Of a stretch of 64,000 nucleotides of DNA, positions 1-8,138 are shown in pieces. Both the position numbers and the translations under genes were made by a program. Within the stretch, counting starts at the first letter, position 1; each line of letters opens with the position of its first letter. The notes under the pieces were generated by a model. The model saw only the letters and a list, made by a program, of their open reading frames with translations. It did not search any database and had not been told where the DNA came from. Source of the DNA: Candidatus Desulfosporosinus nitrosoreducens (GTDB lineage Bacteria; Bacillota; Desulfitobacteriia; Desulfitobacteriales; Desulfitobacteriaceae); assembly GCF_030954495.1 (NCBI RefSeq), contig NZ_JAVHUW010000045.1, positions 1 to 64,000 of the forward strand, written 5' to 3'.

Positions 1-94
1 ATTTTATGGTTTATCTAATTGATAGTGTCTATTTTTTTCGGTATATTTTTTTCTGTGTTATTTGGTTGTTTGCATTACTCAATTATACGCCATC

Positions 95-129
95 TGCGGG
101 GTCTTTTGGTCCCGCATTTATATTTTTTA
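95..129 (+). terminator. Intrinsic terminator of a gene left of the window
   Basis: Arms TGCGGG and CCCGCA enclose a ten-base loop and are followed by a T-rich tract (TTTATATTTTTT). No plausible coding frame precedes it inside the window, so it probably ends a transcript that starts further left. The rest of positions 1-251 shows no gene I can support. Confidence 0.6.
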
Positions 130-251
130 GAAATCTACGAGGGGCTGATGCTTTACGAAATCTGTTCGTTTTGCAACAGCCACTTTTTTAGGAATATTAT
201 TAAAGTTATTGTGCGAGGGTTATCAATAGCTAAAATCAAACCGGGAAGGCT

Positions 252-1151
252 TCAAGGATGTGTTTGCTTTTTCACTAGTGGAATGTAAATATCGCAGACC
301 TTTCCTGTGTCTGACATACAGCGATCATCATACAGTTCAAAATCGACACAATCAGGTGCATACTCGTATCCGGATTTTGGCAACCACTCGTCAAAAATGT
401 ACTGCCATACGCCTTGAATAGTGGAGGGAAAGCTTGCGGCATCGCAGGGCGGTGTTGAAAATACCGCATAGTTTGCAGGTGGCAGCTCGCAAACGTAATA
501 TTCTTCTGGAACAACGGCATTTTCTTTTATCTCGACAGCGATTACATACTCGAATTCACCGCTATCCTGGTTTTCAGGAAAGCAGACTCCATATTCGTCG
601 TGCTTTTGGACAAAGCTTTCGGCGTGAAGGTTTTCCATTCTTCCGTCGCTTATGTAAGCGCTCCAAAAGGCCGGGATAGATTTGCGGTTTTCGCCAGCGG
701 CAGAAGTCGTTTTTAAAACAAAGCCCGCTAGTTTTAGCGCGGGAAGCACGACAAATTTTGGTTCCAAAACGATTCCTCCAATCAGATATTTTTGTGTACA
801 GAGAAGGCTTGGCGGTAAAGGCTTATCACTATGAGCGTGAAGGCGGTAGGTTTCCGGTGAGCAACCAAAATGGCGGCGAAAGGCCTTGCTGAAACCAGAG
901 TGGGTTTCAAAGCCGTATTCGCAAGAAATATCAAGAATCCGTCGGCCGGAACTAAGTTCATGGGCAGCGAAAGCCAAGCGGCGGTTTCGGACATAGCTCA
1001 TCACCGAATATCCTACACTCCATTGGAATACCCGGCAAAAATGCCAGGGTGAAAAACCGGCACGTGCCGCCAAAAGATCAACGCTGAGCTCATCAGTGAT
1101 ATGTTCATCGACATACTCCAGAATATCCTGCACAATTACCGTGGTGTTCAT
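252..1151 (-). CDS. AraC-family regulator with GyrI-like effector domain
   Basis: This 299-residue protein has an N-terminal AraC-type double helix-turn-helix (about residues 8-105; 'SPWHFCRVFQ' and 'GFSKAFRRHFGCSPETYR' are the diagnostic stretches). The C-terminal half, about residues 130-290, resembles the GyrI-like/AraC effector-binding fold, with 'YAPDCVDFELYDD' near the end. This Rob/SoxS-like architecture is known for small-molecule or drug sensing. The ATG at 1151 has a GGAGGG site about eight bases upstream. It is divergent from the acetyltransferase at 1286, which it may control; that is inference. No ligand can be predicted. Confidence 0.85.
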   Translation of the reverse strand: MNTTVIVQDILEYVDEHITDELSVDLLAARAGFSPWHFCRVFQWSVGYSVMSYVRNRRLAFAAHELSSGRRILDISCEYGFETHSGFSKAFRRHFGCSPETYRLHAHSDKPLPPSLLCTQKYLIGGIVLEPKFVVLPALKLAGFVLKTTSAAGENRKSIPAFWSAYISDGRMENLHAESFVQKHDEYGVCFPENQDSGEFEYVIAVEIKENAVVPEEYYVCELPPANYAVFSTPPCDAASFPSTIQGVWQYIFDEWLPKSGYEYAPDCVDFELYDDRCMSDTGKVCDIYIPLVKKQTHP

Positions 1152-1285
1152 TGAATAATCCCTCCAACCGTACGGTAAAACCAGTATAACATAGCCTTAA
1201 GAGGTTGCTGTTCCAAAATTGCGGAGTTTGGAAATTAGCCGCTTGAACAATAATCTTATTGATTTAGAGTTGGGAGGAATATACA

Positions 1286-1783
1286 ATGAAAATACATAAG
1301 CTAAATTTTGGGGATAAGTGGCCCTCTAAAGGATGCGTTTTTATGGAAATAAGACTTGCTACCGTGAATGACGCAGACGATTTATTTGAGTTAAATACAT
1401 TGTTTGAAAACTCCACGAGCAAAAAGCTTATCAAAGAATCGATCGTATCTAACGAGCGGGAGATTGTTTGTCTTGCCTACGTAGACAATGTTGCGGTTGG
1501 TTATTGTACCGGTCTTGTTGTAAAATCAATGTGCTATAGTGAGGCACGTGCCGATATTGAAGCTCTATATGTTAAAGAAGAGTACCGAAAGCGAGGTGTT
1601 GGTGAAACTCTGATCTCATTCCTGGAAAATACGTTTATAGAACGGGGAATATATCATTTCCACATTAATACCTTTGAGAAAAATAGCATTGCGCAGTCGC
1701 TCTACGCGAAAATTGGCTATAAGAAGACCAGGGAGATATTACTTGATAAAACTATTAGCAGAGAAAACGCGCCCACAAATTAG
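1286..1783 (+). CDS. GNAT-family N-acetyltransferase
   Basis: The protein (165 residues) is a single GNAT domain. The acetyl-CoA binding loop is visible as 'ALYVKEEYRKRGVGETLI', preceded by the strand 'ARADIE' and followed by 'NSIAQSLYAKIGYK', the usual C-terminal motif. Layout and size resemble aminoglycoside 6'-N-acetyltransferases and other small GNATs, but the substrate cannot be deduced. The ATG at 1286 follows GGGAGGA by seven bases. A second ATG at 1343 with AAAGGA upstream would remove 19 non-conserved residues and is a real alternative. Confidence 0.8.
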   Translation: MKIHKLNFGDKWPSKGCVFMEIRLATVNDADDLFELNTLFENSTSKKLIKESIVSNEREIVCLAYVDNVAVGYCTGLVVKSMCYSEARADIEALYVKEEYRKRGVGETLISFLENTFIERGIYHFHINTFEKNSIAQSLYAKIGYKKTREILLDKTISRENAPTN

Positions 1784-1792
1784 TGGACGCGT
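1767..1792 (+). terminator. Weak hairpin overlapping the acetyltransferase stop
   Basis: The arms ACGCGCCCAC and GTGGACGCGT pair with one mismatch around a six-base loop and overlap the stop codon. No clear T-run follows on either strand, so termination is uncertain. Confidence 0.35.
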
Positions 1793-1855
1793 CAGATTGT
1801 TCTCCTGGAAAAGGCCTGTCAGGATATAAGTTACCACACTGGTTAAGGCTGTTGT

Positions 1856-2551
1856 CTAGTATTCGTAAGATATTAGCTCTGCTACGGCTTGTCTGTCAAT
1901 CATTAGATAACCGTGTAAAATTTTAGCCATACCTTGATAGAACTTTGTTTGGGCACTTTGTTCTGTTTTTTGGCAGAAATCGGGAACCCATTTTAACAAA
2001 TGTTCATCAAGGAAATCTTGTTGATCCAGCAAAATCTCCACGATGCCGCCGTAATCTTCCTCATGAATTTTTTGGATAGCAAGCAAGCTGAGCTGGTACA
2101 TAAAATCCAGTTCTAAACCGAGATGGTCATCCGCTTCATGTCCATACTCTTTGGCAATCAAGGAATACTTCAGATATGCTCTGCGAACGGCCAGGGTTTC
2201 TTTCTGGAATAAAAGGCGTTCTTCGTTGAGATAGGCGGATTCCCAAGGTGGGGCAGGAAGTTCGTAAGGGCCGATGAACATACGCGTGTAATCCCAATGC
2301 AGACGGTCATAGGTTTCCTCACTTAGAAAATCAGGCTGTTGGAGTTGGTTGATGATATCCTGTACGCCTTGGGAAATTTCTGTATTTTCGTCTTGAAATG
2401 GGAACTCTTGCAAGACACTTTCAGAAAGGGATTGCAGGAATTCTTTTGAGGGTTCTTGTAGAAAGGCCCAGCGCAAGAGGTTGTAGGCCGAGACTCGCAA
2501 TTCCAGAAGCGGAAGTACTGTTTCCCGGATGGTTTTTTCGACGTTTGTCAT
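1856..2551 (-). CDS. TorD/DmsD-family molybdoenzyme chaperone
   Basis: This 231-residue, all-helical cytoplasmic protein belongs to the TorD family, which binds the Tat signal of molybdenum reductases and assists cofactor insertion before export. The family signature is visible near residue 100 as 'MFIGPYELPAPPWESAYL'; about 200-230 residues is the usual length. The ATG at 2551 has a GAAGGAG site. It lies downstream of the b-type membrane protein (2640) and the dms operon on the same strand, so its client is probably the Tat-signal-bearing DmsA at 4788. The client assignment is inference. Confidence 0.9.
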   Translation of the reverse strand: MTNVEKTIRETVLPLLELRVSAYNLLRWAFLQEPSKEFLQSLSESVLQEFPFQDENTEISQGVQDIINQLQQPDFLSEETYDRLHWDYTRMFIGPYELPAPPWESAYLNEERLLFQKETLAVRRAYLKYSLIAKEYGHEADDHLGLELDFMYQLSLLAIQKIHEEDYGGIVEILLDQQDFLDEHLLKWVPDFCQKTEQSAQTKFYQGMAKILHGYLMIDRQAVAELISYEY

Positions 2552-2639
2552 TTGAACAGCTCCTTCGCCGCGAAGTGTTTTTTAATGTCCGATTTAATTG
2601 AACGAGTTCATTTATGAATCGAGAACTCAAAAATAGAGG

Positions 2640-3149
2640 CTAAACATTAATATGAAGAACAATAAGCAAGGCTAGCAGAAGGACAGCAATAAGATGCCGG
2701 GAGTAATCCGCTTTAAATAGTCTGCGCTTTGAGTGTTCTGGCCTTTTATTAATATCCAATCCCGACATTAAGGCAAGAATAAAACATATGGTGGCCAGTA
2801 TGCCTGTGATGATGAAAGAGGCCGTTATTTTAGCGGCAGACTGAAGGAAGAGATTTAAGAAGAAAAGGCTGTGATAACCTATAAATATAAATAAGGTCCA
2901 GCCTAAATATTGATGGCAAAAGGAGAAGAACTTCTGGGCTTTGCTGCGTTTACCTTTAGCGCTGACAACCTCATAAAAGACCGCTTTGCCTGCGGATAAA
3001 ACCAGTAAGGCTGCTATCAGGAAACAAGATACCCCTCCTGCATGTCGCGCAGTCATTTGTGTATTCAAGTTAATGGGCGCGAAGGTCAATGCTGTTATGA
3101 TGAGCAGAGATCCTATGAACTTCCAGAAAGGCGATTTAAAGTAAGGCAT
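2640..3149 (-). CDS. Small polytopic membrane protein, cytochrome b-like
   Basis: The protein (169 residues) has about five hydrophobic segments. Several histidines lie in or next to membrane segments ('FSFCHQYLGW', 'GYHSLFF', 'RHLIAVLLLALLIVLH'), as in ferric-reductase-like or DUF4405-type b-haem proteins. It could pass electrons from menaquinol, or between membrane and periplasmic partners, for the adjacent molybdoenzymes. I chose ATG 3149 because TAGGAGTG lies eight bases upstream; a start at 3167 would precede that site. The family assignment is tentative. Confidence 0.65.
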   Translation of the reverse strand: MPYFKSPFWKFIGSLLIITALTFAPINLNTQMTARHAGGVSCFLIAALLVLSAGKAVFYEVVSAKGKRSKAQKFFSFCHQYLGWTLFIFIGYHSLFFLNLFLQSAAKITASFIITGILATICFILALMSGLDINKRPEHSKRRLFKADYSRHLIAVLLLALLIVLHINV

Positions 3150-3171
3150 TGGTATCACTCCTAGCATTCCT

Positions 3172-3184
3172 ATTGGTGACCAAT
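3172..3184. promoter_or_regulatory. Palindrome ATTGGT-G-ACCAAT upstream of the membrane protein
   Basis: A perfect 6-1-6 palindrome lies about 25 bases before the start codon of the gene at 3149. It is a candidate operator for an unknown regulator. It does not match an FNR box closely. Confidence 0.35.
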
Positions 3185-3260
3185 ATCATTCCTATGTTCG
3201 GACCGGGAATACTGGAGATTTTTTGAAAACTGTTTAACAAAACCATAAAAATGTCAAAAG

Positions 3261-3303
3261 CAGAAACCCATAGTAGTCTGTTAAACCACTTTATGGGTTT
3301 CTG
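3261..3303 (-). terminator. Terminator of the dmsABC operon
   Basis: Twelve-base perfect arms (CAGAAACCCATA / TATGGGTTTCTG) lie just past the dmsC stop. On the minus strand the hairpin is followed by a T-rich stretch. It separates dmsABC from the downstream membrane protein and torD. Confidence 0.7.
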
Positions 3304-3330
3304 TCTGGAAGCTCTGAAAGGTTTAGGTCT

Positions 3331-4212
3331 TTAGCCGATACGGATAGGCACGGCGCTGGCATAGAACAGGAAGCGGCCTACGAATTCGCCGGCCAGAACA
3401 ATGATAAAGGCAAGATAAATAGTGCCGGCAGGAAGCGTCATTAGCTTTTCTGAGCCCTTTTTATAGAGAACATAGGTCAGAAGGGCGGCGCCGATGACCG
3501 TGAGAAGCCAATGCAGAAGCATGGGGAAGCTGTACGAGGCGGAGAGAAGTTGAGCTGAGGTTTGACCGGCCTGACCTCCGCCGGCTAAGCCTGACAAGTA
3601 TTCTGGCAAGAAAATCAATTGCAGAACGATTACCGCTAATGTCAGCAAACTGACGCGTTGGAGCAGTGAAACCGTGACTTCCTGGAGTTTTTCTCCTTTG
3701 GCGGCAAAACCAACCGTTGCTGCAGAGGCAAGCAGTCCCAAGACTATGGTAGTGCCAAAAAAGGAGACAAAGGTGTCGGCTGCCATCCAAGCAGGCATGA
3801 TGGAAGAACTGTAAATATTGGACATGCTGAAAACGGCCAGGAGTCCGACGATTGCCGTAATCCAGTTTAGAGCATTTCCGGATTTGTTTTTCATGATAAA
3901 GTAGTAGCTGATAATCCAGAGAAAAAAGAACAAACCACTGAAAAGGATTTCCCGGCTAAGCCAGGAGGTACCAAGATTAGCGATGGAATAGAAGGCAATC
4001 AGAGGAGAGCCTAAATGGAACAGAGAAATGAGCAGGGCGACGGCCATCACGGGACCTACCGCGAGAAGCCCGATATTCGTAAGTTTAGCCGCAGTTTGCG
4101 GTTCTATTTTTTTGGCGAGAAGCGCACGTAAGATTGCCAAGACAATATAGGTACCTACGGCCATCTGCGTGAGTATCGTGAAGATAATTAAAGGCCATTC
4201 TGTGCTAGCCAT
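3331..4212 (-). CDS. dmsC: DmsC-type membrane anchor of molybdopterin reductase
   Basis: The protein (293 residues) has eight predicted membrane helices, matching the DmsC anchor family. The first helix starts 'IIFTILTQMAVGTYIV', and 'LFHLGSPLIAFY' followed by 'TSWLSREILFSG' is the family hallmark. DmsC anchors the DmsAB pair and oxidises menaquinol. The ATG at 4212 has AAAGGAGGT upstream. It is the last gene of dmsA-dmsB-dmsC. Length and helix count are normal for the family. The terminal acceptor cannot be inferred from the anchor. Confidence 0.9.
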   Translation of the reverse strand: MASTEWPLIIFTILTQMAVGTYIVLAILRALLAKKIEPQTAAKLTNIGLLAVGPVMAVALLISLFHLGSPLIAFYSIANLGTSWLSREILFSGLFFFLWIISYYFIMKNKSGNALNWITAIVGLLAVFSMSNIYSSSIMPAWMAADTFVSFFGTTIVLGLLASAATVGFAAKGEKLQEVTVSLLQRVSLLTLAVIVLQLIFLPEYLSGLAGGGQAGQTSAQLLSASYSFPMLLHWLLTVIGAALLTYVLYKKGSEKLMTLPAGTIYLAFIIVLAGEFVGRFLFYASAVPIRIG

Positions 4213-4224
4213 ACAATACCTCCT

Positions 4225-4773
4225 TTACTTCTTAGCGTCACTAGTAGGATTTAAAAGAATTGACGGATGCGTAATGCCGGAGTCCGGTAATCCTTTAATA
4301 TCTGCTGTGCCGCCGTATTTTTTGCGCAAGTCATCAAGCTCGCCGAATTCCAAGGCCCTCATTGGGCAGGCGTCGACGCAGGCCGGATTTTGCTTTTGGT
4401 CGATCAGTTGGTAACAAAATTGACATTTGCCGACTTTACCGGTTTTCTCAATATACTTAGGTGCTCCATAGGGGCAGGACCAGGTACAGAGTTTACAGCC
4501 GATACATTTGGCGTCATCGTGGACAACGATGCCGTCGGCCCGTTTGGACATTGAACCTGTCGGGCAATTTTTGACGCATTTGGGGTCGGCGCAATGATTG
4601 CAGCTCATGGAGAAGGCGTAAGCCCAGGGTTTGGGGAAACCTCCCCCTTCAAATTCATGAATCTCCCGAAAAAGTGTGCCTACTTCCAGATTGTTGATAT
4701 CATTACAGGCAATTTGGCAGGTATGACAACTGATACAGGTGTTCATATCGAGATAAAATCCTTTTTGTCCCAC
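4225..4773 (-). CDS. dmsB: DmsB-type four-cluster ferredoxin subunit
   Basis: The protein (182 residues) carries four cysteine groups for [4Fe-4S] clusters: 'CISCHTCQIAC', 'CNHCADPKCVKNC', 'CIGCKLCTWSC' and 'CQFCYQLIDQKQNPACVDAC'. This is the classic DmsB/NrfC arrangement that carries electrons from the DmsC quinol site to the DmsA molybdenum site. The start is GTG at 4773, supported by AGGAGGTGA just upstream. It lies 14 bases after dmsA and 12 bases before dmsC, clearly one operon. Confidence 0.93.
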   Translation of the reverse strand: MGQKGFYLDMNTCISCHTCQIACNDINNLEVGTLFREIHEFEGGGFPKPWAYAFSMSCNHCADPKCVKNCPTGSMSKRADGIVVHDDAKCIGCKLCTWSCPYGAPKYIEKTGKVGKCQFCYQLIDQKQNPACVDACPMRALEFGELDDLRKKYGGTADIKGLPDSGITHPSILLNPTSDAKK

Positions 4774-4787
4774 AGTTTATTCACCTC

Positions 4788-7364
4788 CTAAAAGACAATT
4801 CTTTGCGGCCACTTGTAGTCGGCAAGAAGGGGTTTGTCATATTTCTCAACTTTGATATTGCAGGAATTGGAACCCATGTGGCCTTGACCGGTAGGGATAC
4901 CGCCTTCCAGAATGTTTACCGTGCCGGAAGTGCACAGCCCTGTTTCTTCATCCAGTTCGATCCAGGCTCCTTCACCCAAGGTAGTTACCCCCGGTGTCAT
5001 GCGTTCGGTGAGGTGAACGGGGCGGATGACGGCGCCATGGCGGCTCGTGATCTTAACAATATCTCCTTCTGTAAGGCCGAGCTGCTTGCCGTCGGTTGTG
5101 TTCATAATAAACTCTTGCGGGAAAGCTTCACGCAGCCAAGGCAGGTTGTCAAAAATAGAGTGGGAACGGCGGCGGTAGTGGATCGTGTACATTTGGAGAG
5201 GATAATCGCCTTTGACTTTGCCTGCCCAATCTTTAAAGGTATCTTCATAACCTTCTTCGGGTTTGAAATATTTGCCGATAGGCGACATTTCAGTCCAACC
5301 ATAGTTTTTAATTTTATCAGCCAGGGTTTGACAATGGATTTCGATTTTCTTGCTGGGAGTATCGCGGGGGAATTTGTCCGGGTCCTTGCGATAGTCTTCA
5401 AACTCAGTGAAACCAAAGTTGTCATTCGGGCCTCTCTGTACTTGATAAATTCCTTTTTCCTTGAACTCCGGATAAGAAATCCGGCCGGTTTGTGGTTGCC
5501 CGGTAACTCCCATGGCTTTAATATCCGCATCCGTAATGGTGACCAGCTTCTCCCAAGTCTTACCGTCTTCTTTTATGACTTTGGCTCCGGCAAGTTGGTT
5601 AAAGACTTGTTGCTGCAGGGAAGGAGAGGAGATTTTCTTAGTGTCCAGGCCGAGGCGTTTGCCGATTTCAGTGGCGATCCAGATATCATCCTTGGCTTCA
5701 AAGAGTGGATCAATGACTTTGCTGAACATAATGAGCATTTCTCGATTCCCGGTCAAGAAGCCGCCGAATTTTTCCCATTGGGTTGTACAAGGAAGAACGA
5801 TATCGGAGAATTTAGCTTGAGTGTTTAAGACATAGGCCTGGGTGACTACGAATTCAAGTTTCTTGCGATGAGCCTCGACGCCTTTCGTCGCGCCCATTTT
5901 TTGATTCAAGAAGGAAACGGCATCGTAATAGAAACAACGTATATCAATGTTTTTAATGTTGTTGAGGCTGGCGGTATATTTTCCGTCGAGGACAGCACTC
6001 CAGATTTCATTCTGGTTAATCTTGTCAGTTACCGCATTTTTCAAGGTGTCAAGACCGGTCGGTCCGGGTGTGACTAAGGCAGGTCCGGCGTTGGCACAAG
6101 AACCGTGGGTTCCTAAGCCGGCACTTGCCCCGGGAATGCCGATATTTCCGGTCATACAGGCTAACGTAATGATGTTTTGGACGGTTTGCTCAGCGCGATG
6201 AGTTCTGGTGATGGCATTAGCCACTAAGCAAGTGGGCTTGGTTGAAGCGTATTCCAAAGCAAGTTCCCGGATTTTGGTCGCAGGGACGCCGCAAATTTCG
6301 GAGGCCCACTCCGGAGTTTTGGGCTGCCCATCGTAGGTTCCCAAAACGTAGTCCTTGTAATTTTCCTTAGGATCTGCGCCCTCAGGCATATGGCCGGCAT
6401 CAAAGCCGACGGTGCAGCGGTTAAGGAAGTCCCAGTCGATCAGAGGACGGATTGAACTATCTTCCGTGATCATCACATAAGCCATACCTAACATCATAGC
6501 CGCATCGGTAGCGGGACGAATCGGAATCCATTCATCGGCCAGAATACGGGCAGAATCTGTAAAGAAGGGGTCGATATAAATGAATTTGGCCCCAGCCTTT
6601 TTGGCCTGCATATAGTGGTAGGTTGGACTGCCGCCTTGGCTCCAGGCCGGGTTGGCGCCCCAAAGAATGATTAATTTAGCCATCCGCTGACGGAAACGGT
6701 CATTTCCGGTGTTATTGTAACTTGAAGCATAAGGTCCGGCAATGGCGGGACCGGCATCGACCCAAGTACCGTAGGAAGTGGAACCCCAGGTTGTCGTAAA
6801 GCCGCCAAACAAGGAAAGTGTGCGGTCCATGCCTTGATTCACCTGACCGACAATTGACCTGTTGCCGTACTTGTCTTTGATGCGTTTCAACTCGGTGGCA
6901 ACCAAGTCTAAGGCTTCATCCCAAGAAATACGGACCCATTCGTCTTTGCCGCGCAATTCTTTTTGACCGCCGCCGGGTGCCCAGTTTTTGCGTTTCATTG
7001 GATATTTGAGACGGTCGGCGCCGAGAATTTGCTGCCGTTGGGAGTGACCGCGCCAACAAGCCCGTTGTTGAGGATAATCTGGGCTGTCGGGGTGAGTATC
7101 GTCGGATTTTTGTCTGACAACCATCCCATCAACAACATAGGCTTTGTTCAGACATCGTCCGCCACAGTTATGCCAGCAAGCCGCCGTAACCCATTTGCCT
7201 TCCTGTGTTGCTAATGACGCTGCTTTATCCGCATCGACTTTGACCAGGCCGCAACCCGGAAGAGTTACCATCGCTGCTGTTCCTGCGGTTAGTGTTGCTG
7301 TCCAGCCCAGGAAGGAGCGTCTGCTCAGCATATAATCTTTTGCTTTGTTTATAAGATTTGCCAC
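4788..7364 (-). CDS. dmsA: DmsA-type Tat-exported molybdopterin oxidoreductase
   Basis: The catalytic subunit has 858 residues from the GTG at 7364, chosen because a near-perfect anti-Shine-Dalgarno match (GGAGGTGATCC) lies at 7369-7379. An N-terminal twin-arginine signal (SRRSFLGW, about residues 14-21) predicts export. A [4Fe-4S] site 'CWHNCGGRC...C' follows, then the molybdopterin guanine dinucleotide domains ('LWGANPAW', 'IDPFFTDSA') and the C-terminal dinucleotide-binding domain. Where E. coli DmsA has its serine Mo ligand ('GTYSSA'), this protein reads 'GTWVDAG', so the ligand may be Asp. The physiological substrate is unknown; DMSO is only one possibility. It heads dmsABC. Confidence 0.93.
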   Translation of the reverse strand: MANLINKAKDYMLSRRSFLGWTATLTAGTAAMVTLPGCGLVKVDADKAASLATQEGKWVTAACWHNCGGRCLNKAYVVDGMVVRQKSDDTHPDSPDYPQQRACWRGHSQRQQILGADRLKYPMKRKNWAPGGGQKELRGKDEWVRISWDEALDLVATELKRIKDKYGNRSIVGQVNQGMDRTLSLFGGFTTTWGSTSYGTWVDAGPAIAGPYASSYNNTGNDRFRQRMAKLIILWGANPAWSQGGSPTYHYMQAKKAGAKFIYIDPFFTDSARILADEWIPIRPATDAAMMLGMAYVMITEDSSIRPLIDWDFLNRCTVGFDAGHMPEGADPKENYKDYVLGTYDGQPKTPEWASEICGVPATKIRELALEYASTKPTCLVANAITRTHRAEQTVQNIITLACMTGNIGIPGASAGLGTHGSCANAGPALVTPGPTGLDTLKNAVTDKINQNEIWSAVLDGKYTASLNNIKNIDIRCFYYDAVSFLNQKMGATKGVEAHRKKLEFVVTQAYVLNTQAKFSDIVLPCTTQWEKFGGFLTGNREMLIMFSKVIDPLFEAKDDIWIATEIGKRLGLDTKKISSPSLQQQVFNQLAGAKVIKEDGKTWEKLVTITDADIKAMGVTGQPQTGRISYPEFKEKGIYQVQRGPNDNFGFTEFEDYRKDPDKFPRDTPSKKIEIHCQTLADKIKNYGWTEMSPIGKYFKPEEGYEDTFKDWAGKVKGDYPLQMYTIHYRRRSHSIFDNLPWLREAFPQEFIMNTTDGKQLGLTEGDIVKITSRHGAVIRPVHLTERMTPGVTTLGEGAWIELDEETGLCTSGTVNILEGGIPTGQGHMGSNSCNIKVEKYDKPLLADYKWPQRIVF

Positions 7365-7418
7365 AGTTGGATCACCTCCAAAATAGTTAAAATTAATAGT
7401 GCTATTTAAGTAAATTGT

Positions 7419-7447
7419 ACTATAGCGCACATTGTGGATGTGAACAA
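7419..7447 (-). promoter_or_regulatory. Candidate sigma-70-type promoter of dmsA
   Basis: Read on the minus strand, TTGTTC is separated by exactly 17 bases from TATAGT, about 55 bases before the dmsA start. The fit to the consensus is fair and it is the best candidate in this gap. Confidence 0.45.
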
Positions 7448-7502
7448 AGATACATAGCTTTTATTGTTCATCTAATACAAAAAACATGCTCTGAATAACA
7501 AA

Positions 7503-7562
7503 GCCAATAATTAAGCATCCTCTTTCCACTGGCGAAGTGGGTGAGGATGCTTAATTATTGGC
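7503..7562 (-). terminator. Very long perfect hairpin between two molybdoenzyme operons
   Basis: Twenty-base perfect arms begin GCCAATAATTAAGCATCC and recur inverted at 7543-7562. Inside them CCACT and AGTGG extend the stem. It lies just past the stop of the ferredoxin gene at 7586 and upstream of the dmsA promoter, so it most likely ends the upstream operon and insulates dmsA. Confidence 0.7.
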
Positions 7563-7585
7563 CTGAAGGTTTTGGACCAAGCCGA

Positions 7586-8128
7586 TTAAGAAAGGAACCA
7601 TGTTTTTTGTGTGGATCGTTTGGGCCGAAAGCGAATAGAAGGCCGAGTCAAACGAATATCGGGAAATCCCGGCAAGGTCGTCGAAGTGCCGTTTTCCAAA
7701 TCTCCGCCTAATTTAATCATTTTCAAAGCCCCGGTATGGCAGGCAGTAACACAGGCCGGACTTAAGCCTGCTTGGAGGCGGGAAGAACAAAGCTGGCATT
7801 TCATGACTTTGTGGTCTTGGGGATTAAATTGGGGGCCGTGAAAGGGGCAGGCCGTGATGCAGATTCCGCATCCGTCACAGCGATCAGGATTGATTTTAAC
7901 AATGCCGTCCTGCTTTTTGGTAAAAGCCCTTTGCGGGCAGACACGAAAGCATTCCGGACTGTCACAATGATTGCAGGACATTGAGAGAAATGTATGCGGA
8001 GAGGTTTCGGTAACTTTCCGAAACTGTACGCCGGCAGGGTTTTGATTCTCACTGACGCAAGCTGACTCACAAGCCCGGCACCCTACACAGAGATCCTCAT
8101 CAAAGAGAAAGCCTAACTGCATGACCAT
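7586..8128 (-). CDS. Four-cluster ferredoxin partner of molybdoenzyme
   Basis: This DmsB/NrfC-type protein (180 residues) has four [4Fe-4S] cysteine groups: 'CVGCRACESAC', 'CNHCDSPECFRVC', 'CDGCGICITAC' and 'CQLCSSRLQAGLSPACVTAC'. It lies ten bases downstream of the molybdopterin oxidoreductase at 8139 and must be its electron-transfer subunit. No anchor gene follows, so this pair may be a soluble two-subunit enzyme or may borrow a membrane partner. It is a paralogue of the DmsB at 4225. Confidence 0.9.
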   Translation of the reverse strand: MVMQLGFLFDEDLCVGCRACESACVSENQNPAGVQFRKVTETSPHTFLSMSCNHCDSPECFRVCPQRAFTKKQDGIVKINPDRCDGCGICITACPFHGPQFNPQDHKVMKCQLCSSRLQAGLSPACVTACHTGALKMIKLGGDLENGTSTTLPGFPDIRLTRPSIRFRPKRSTQKTWFLS

Positions 8129-8138
8129 TTAAAAAACC

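Noticed and set aside
4803..5828. Long open frame of 341 codons antisense to dmsA
   Set aside because: It is the mirror of a highly conserved coding region, has no ribosome site and encodes no recognisable domain.
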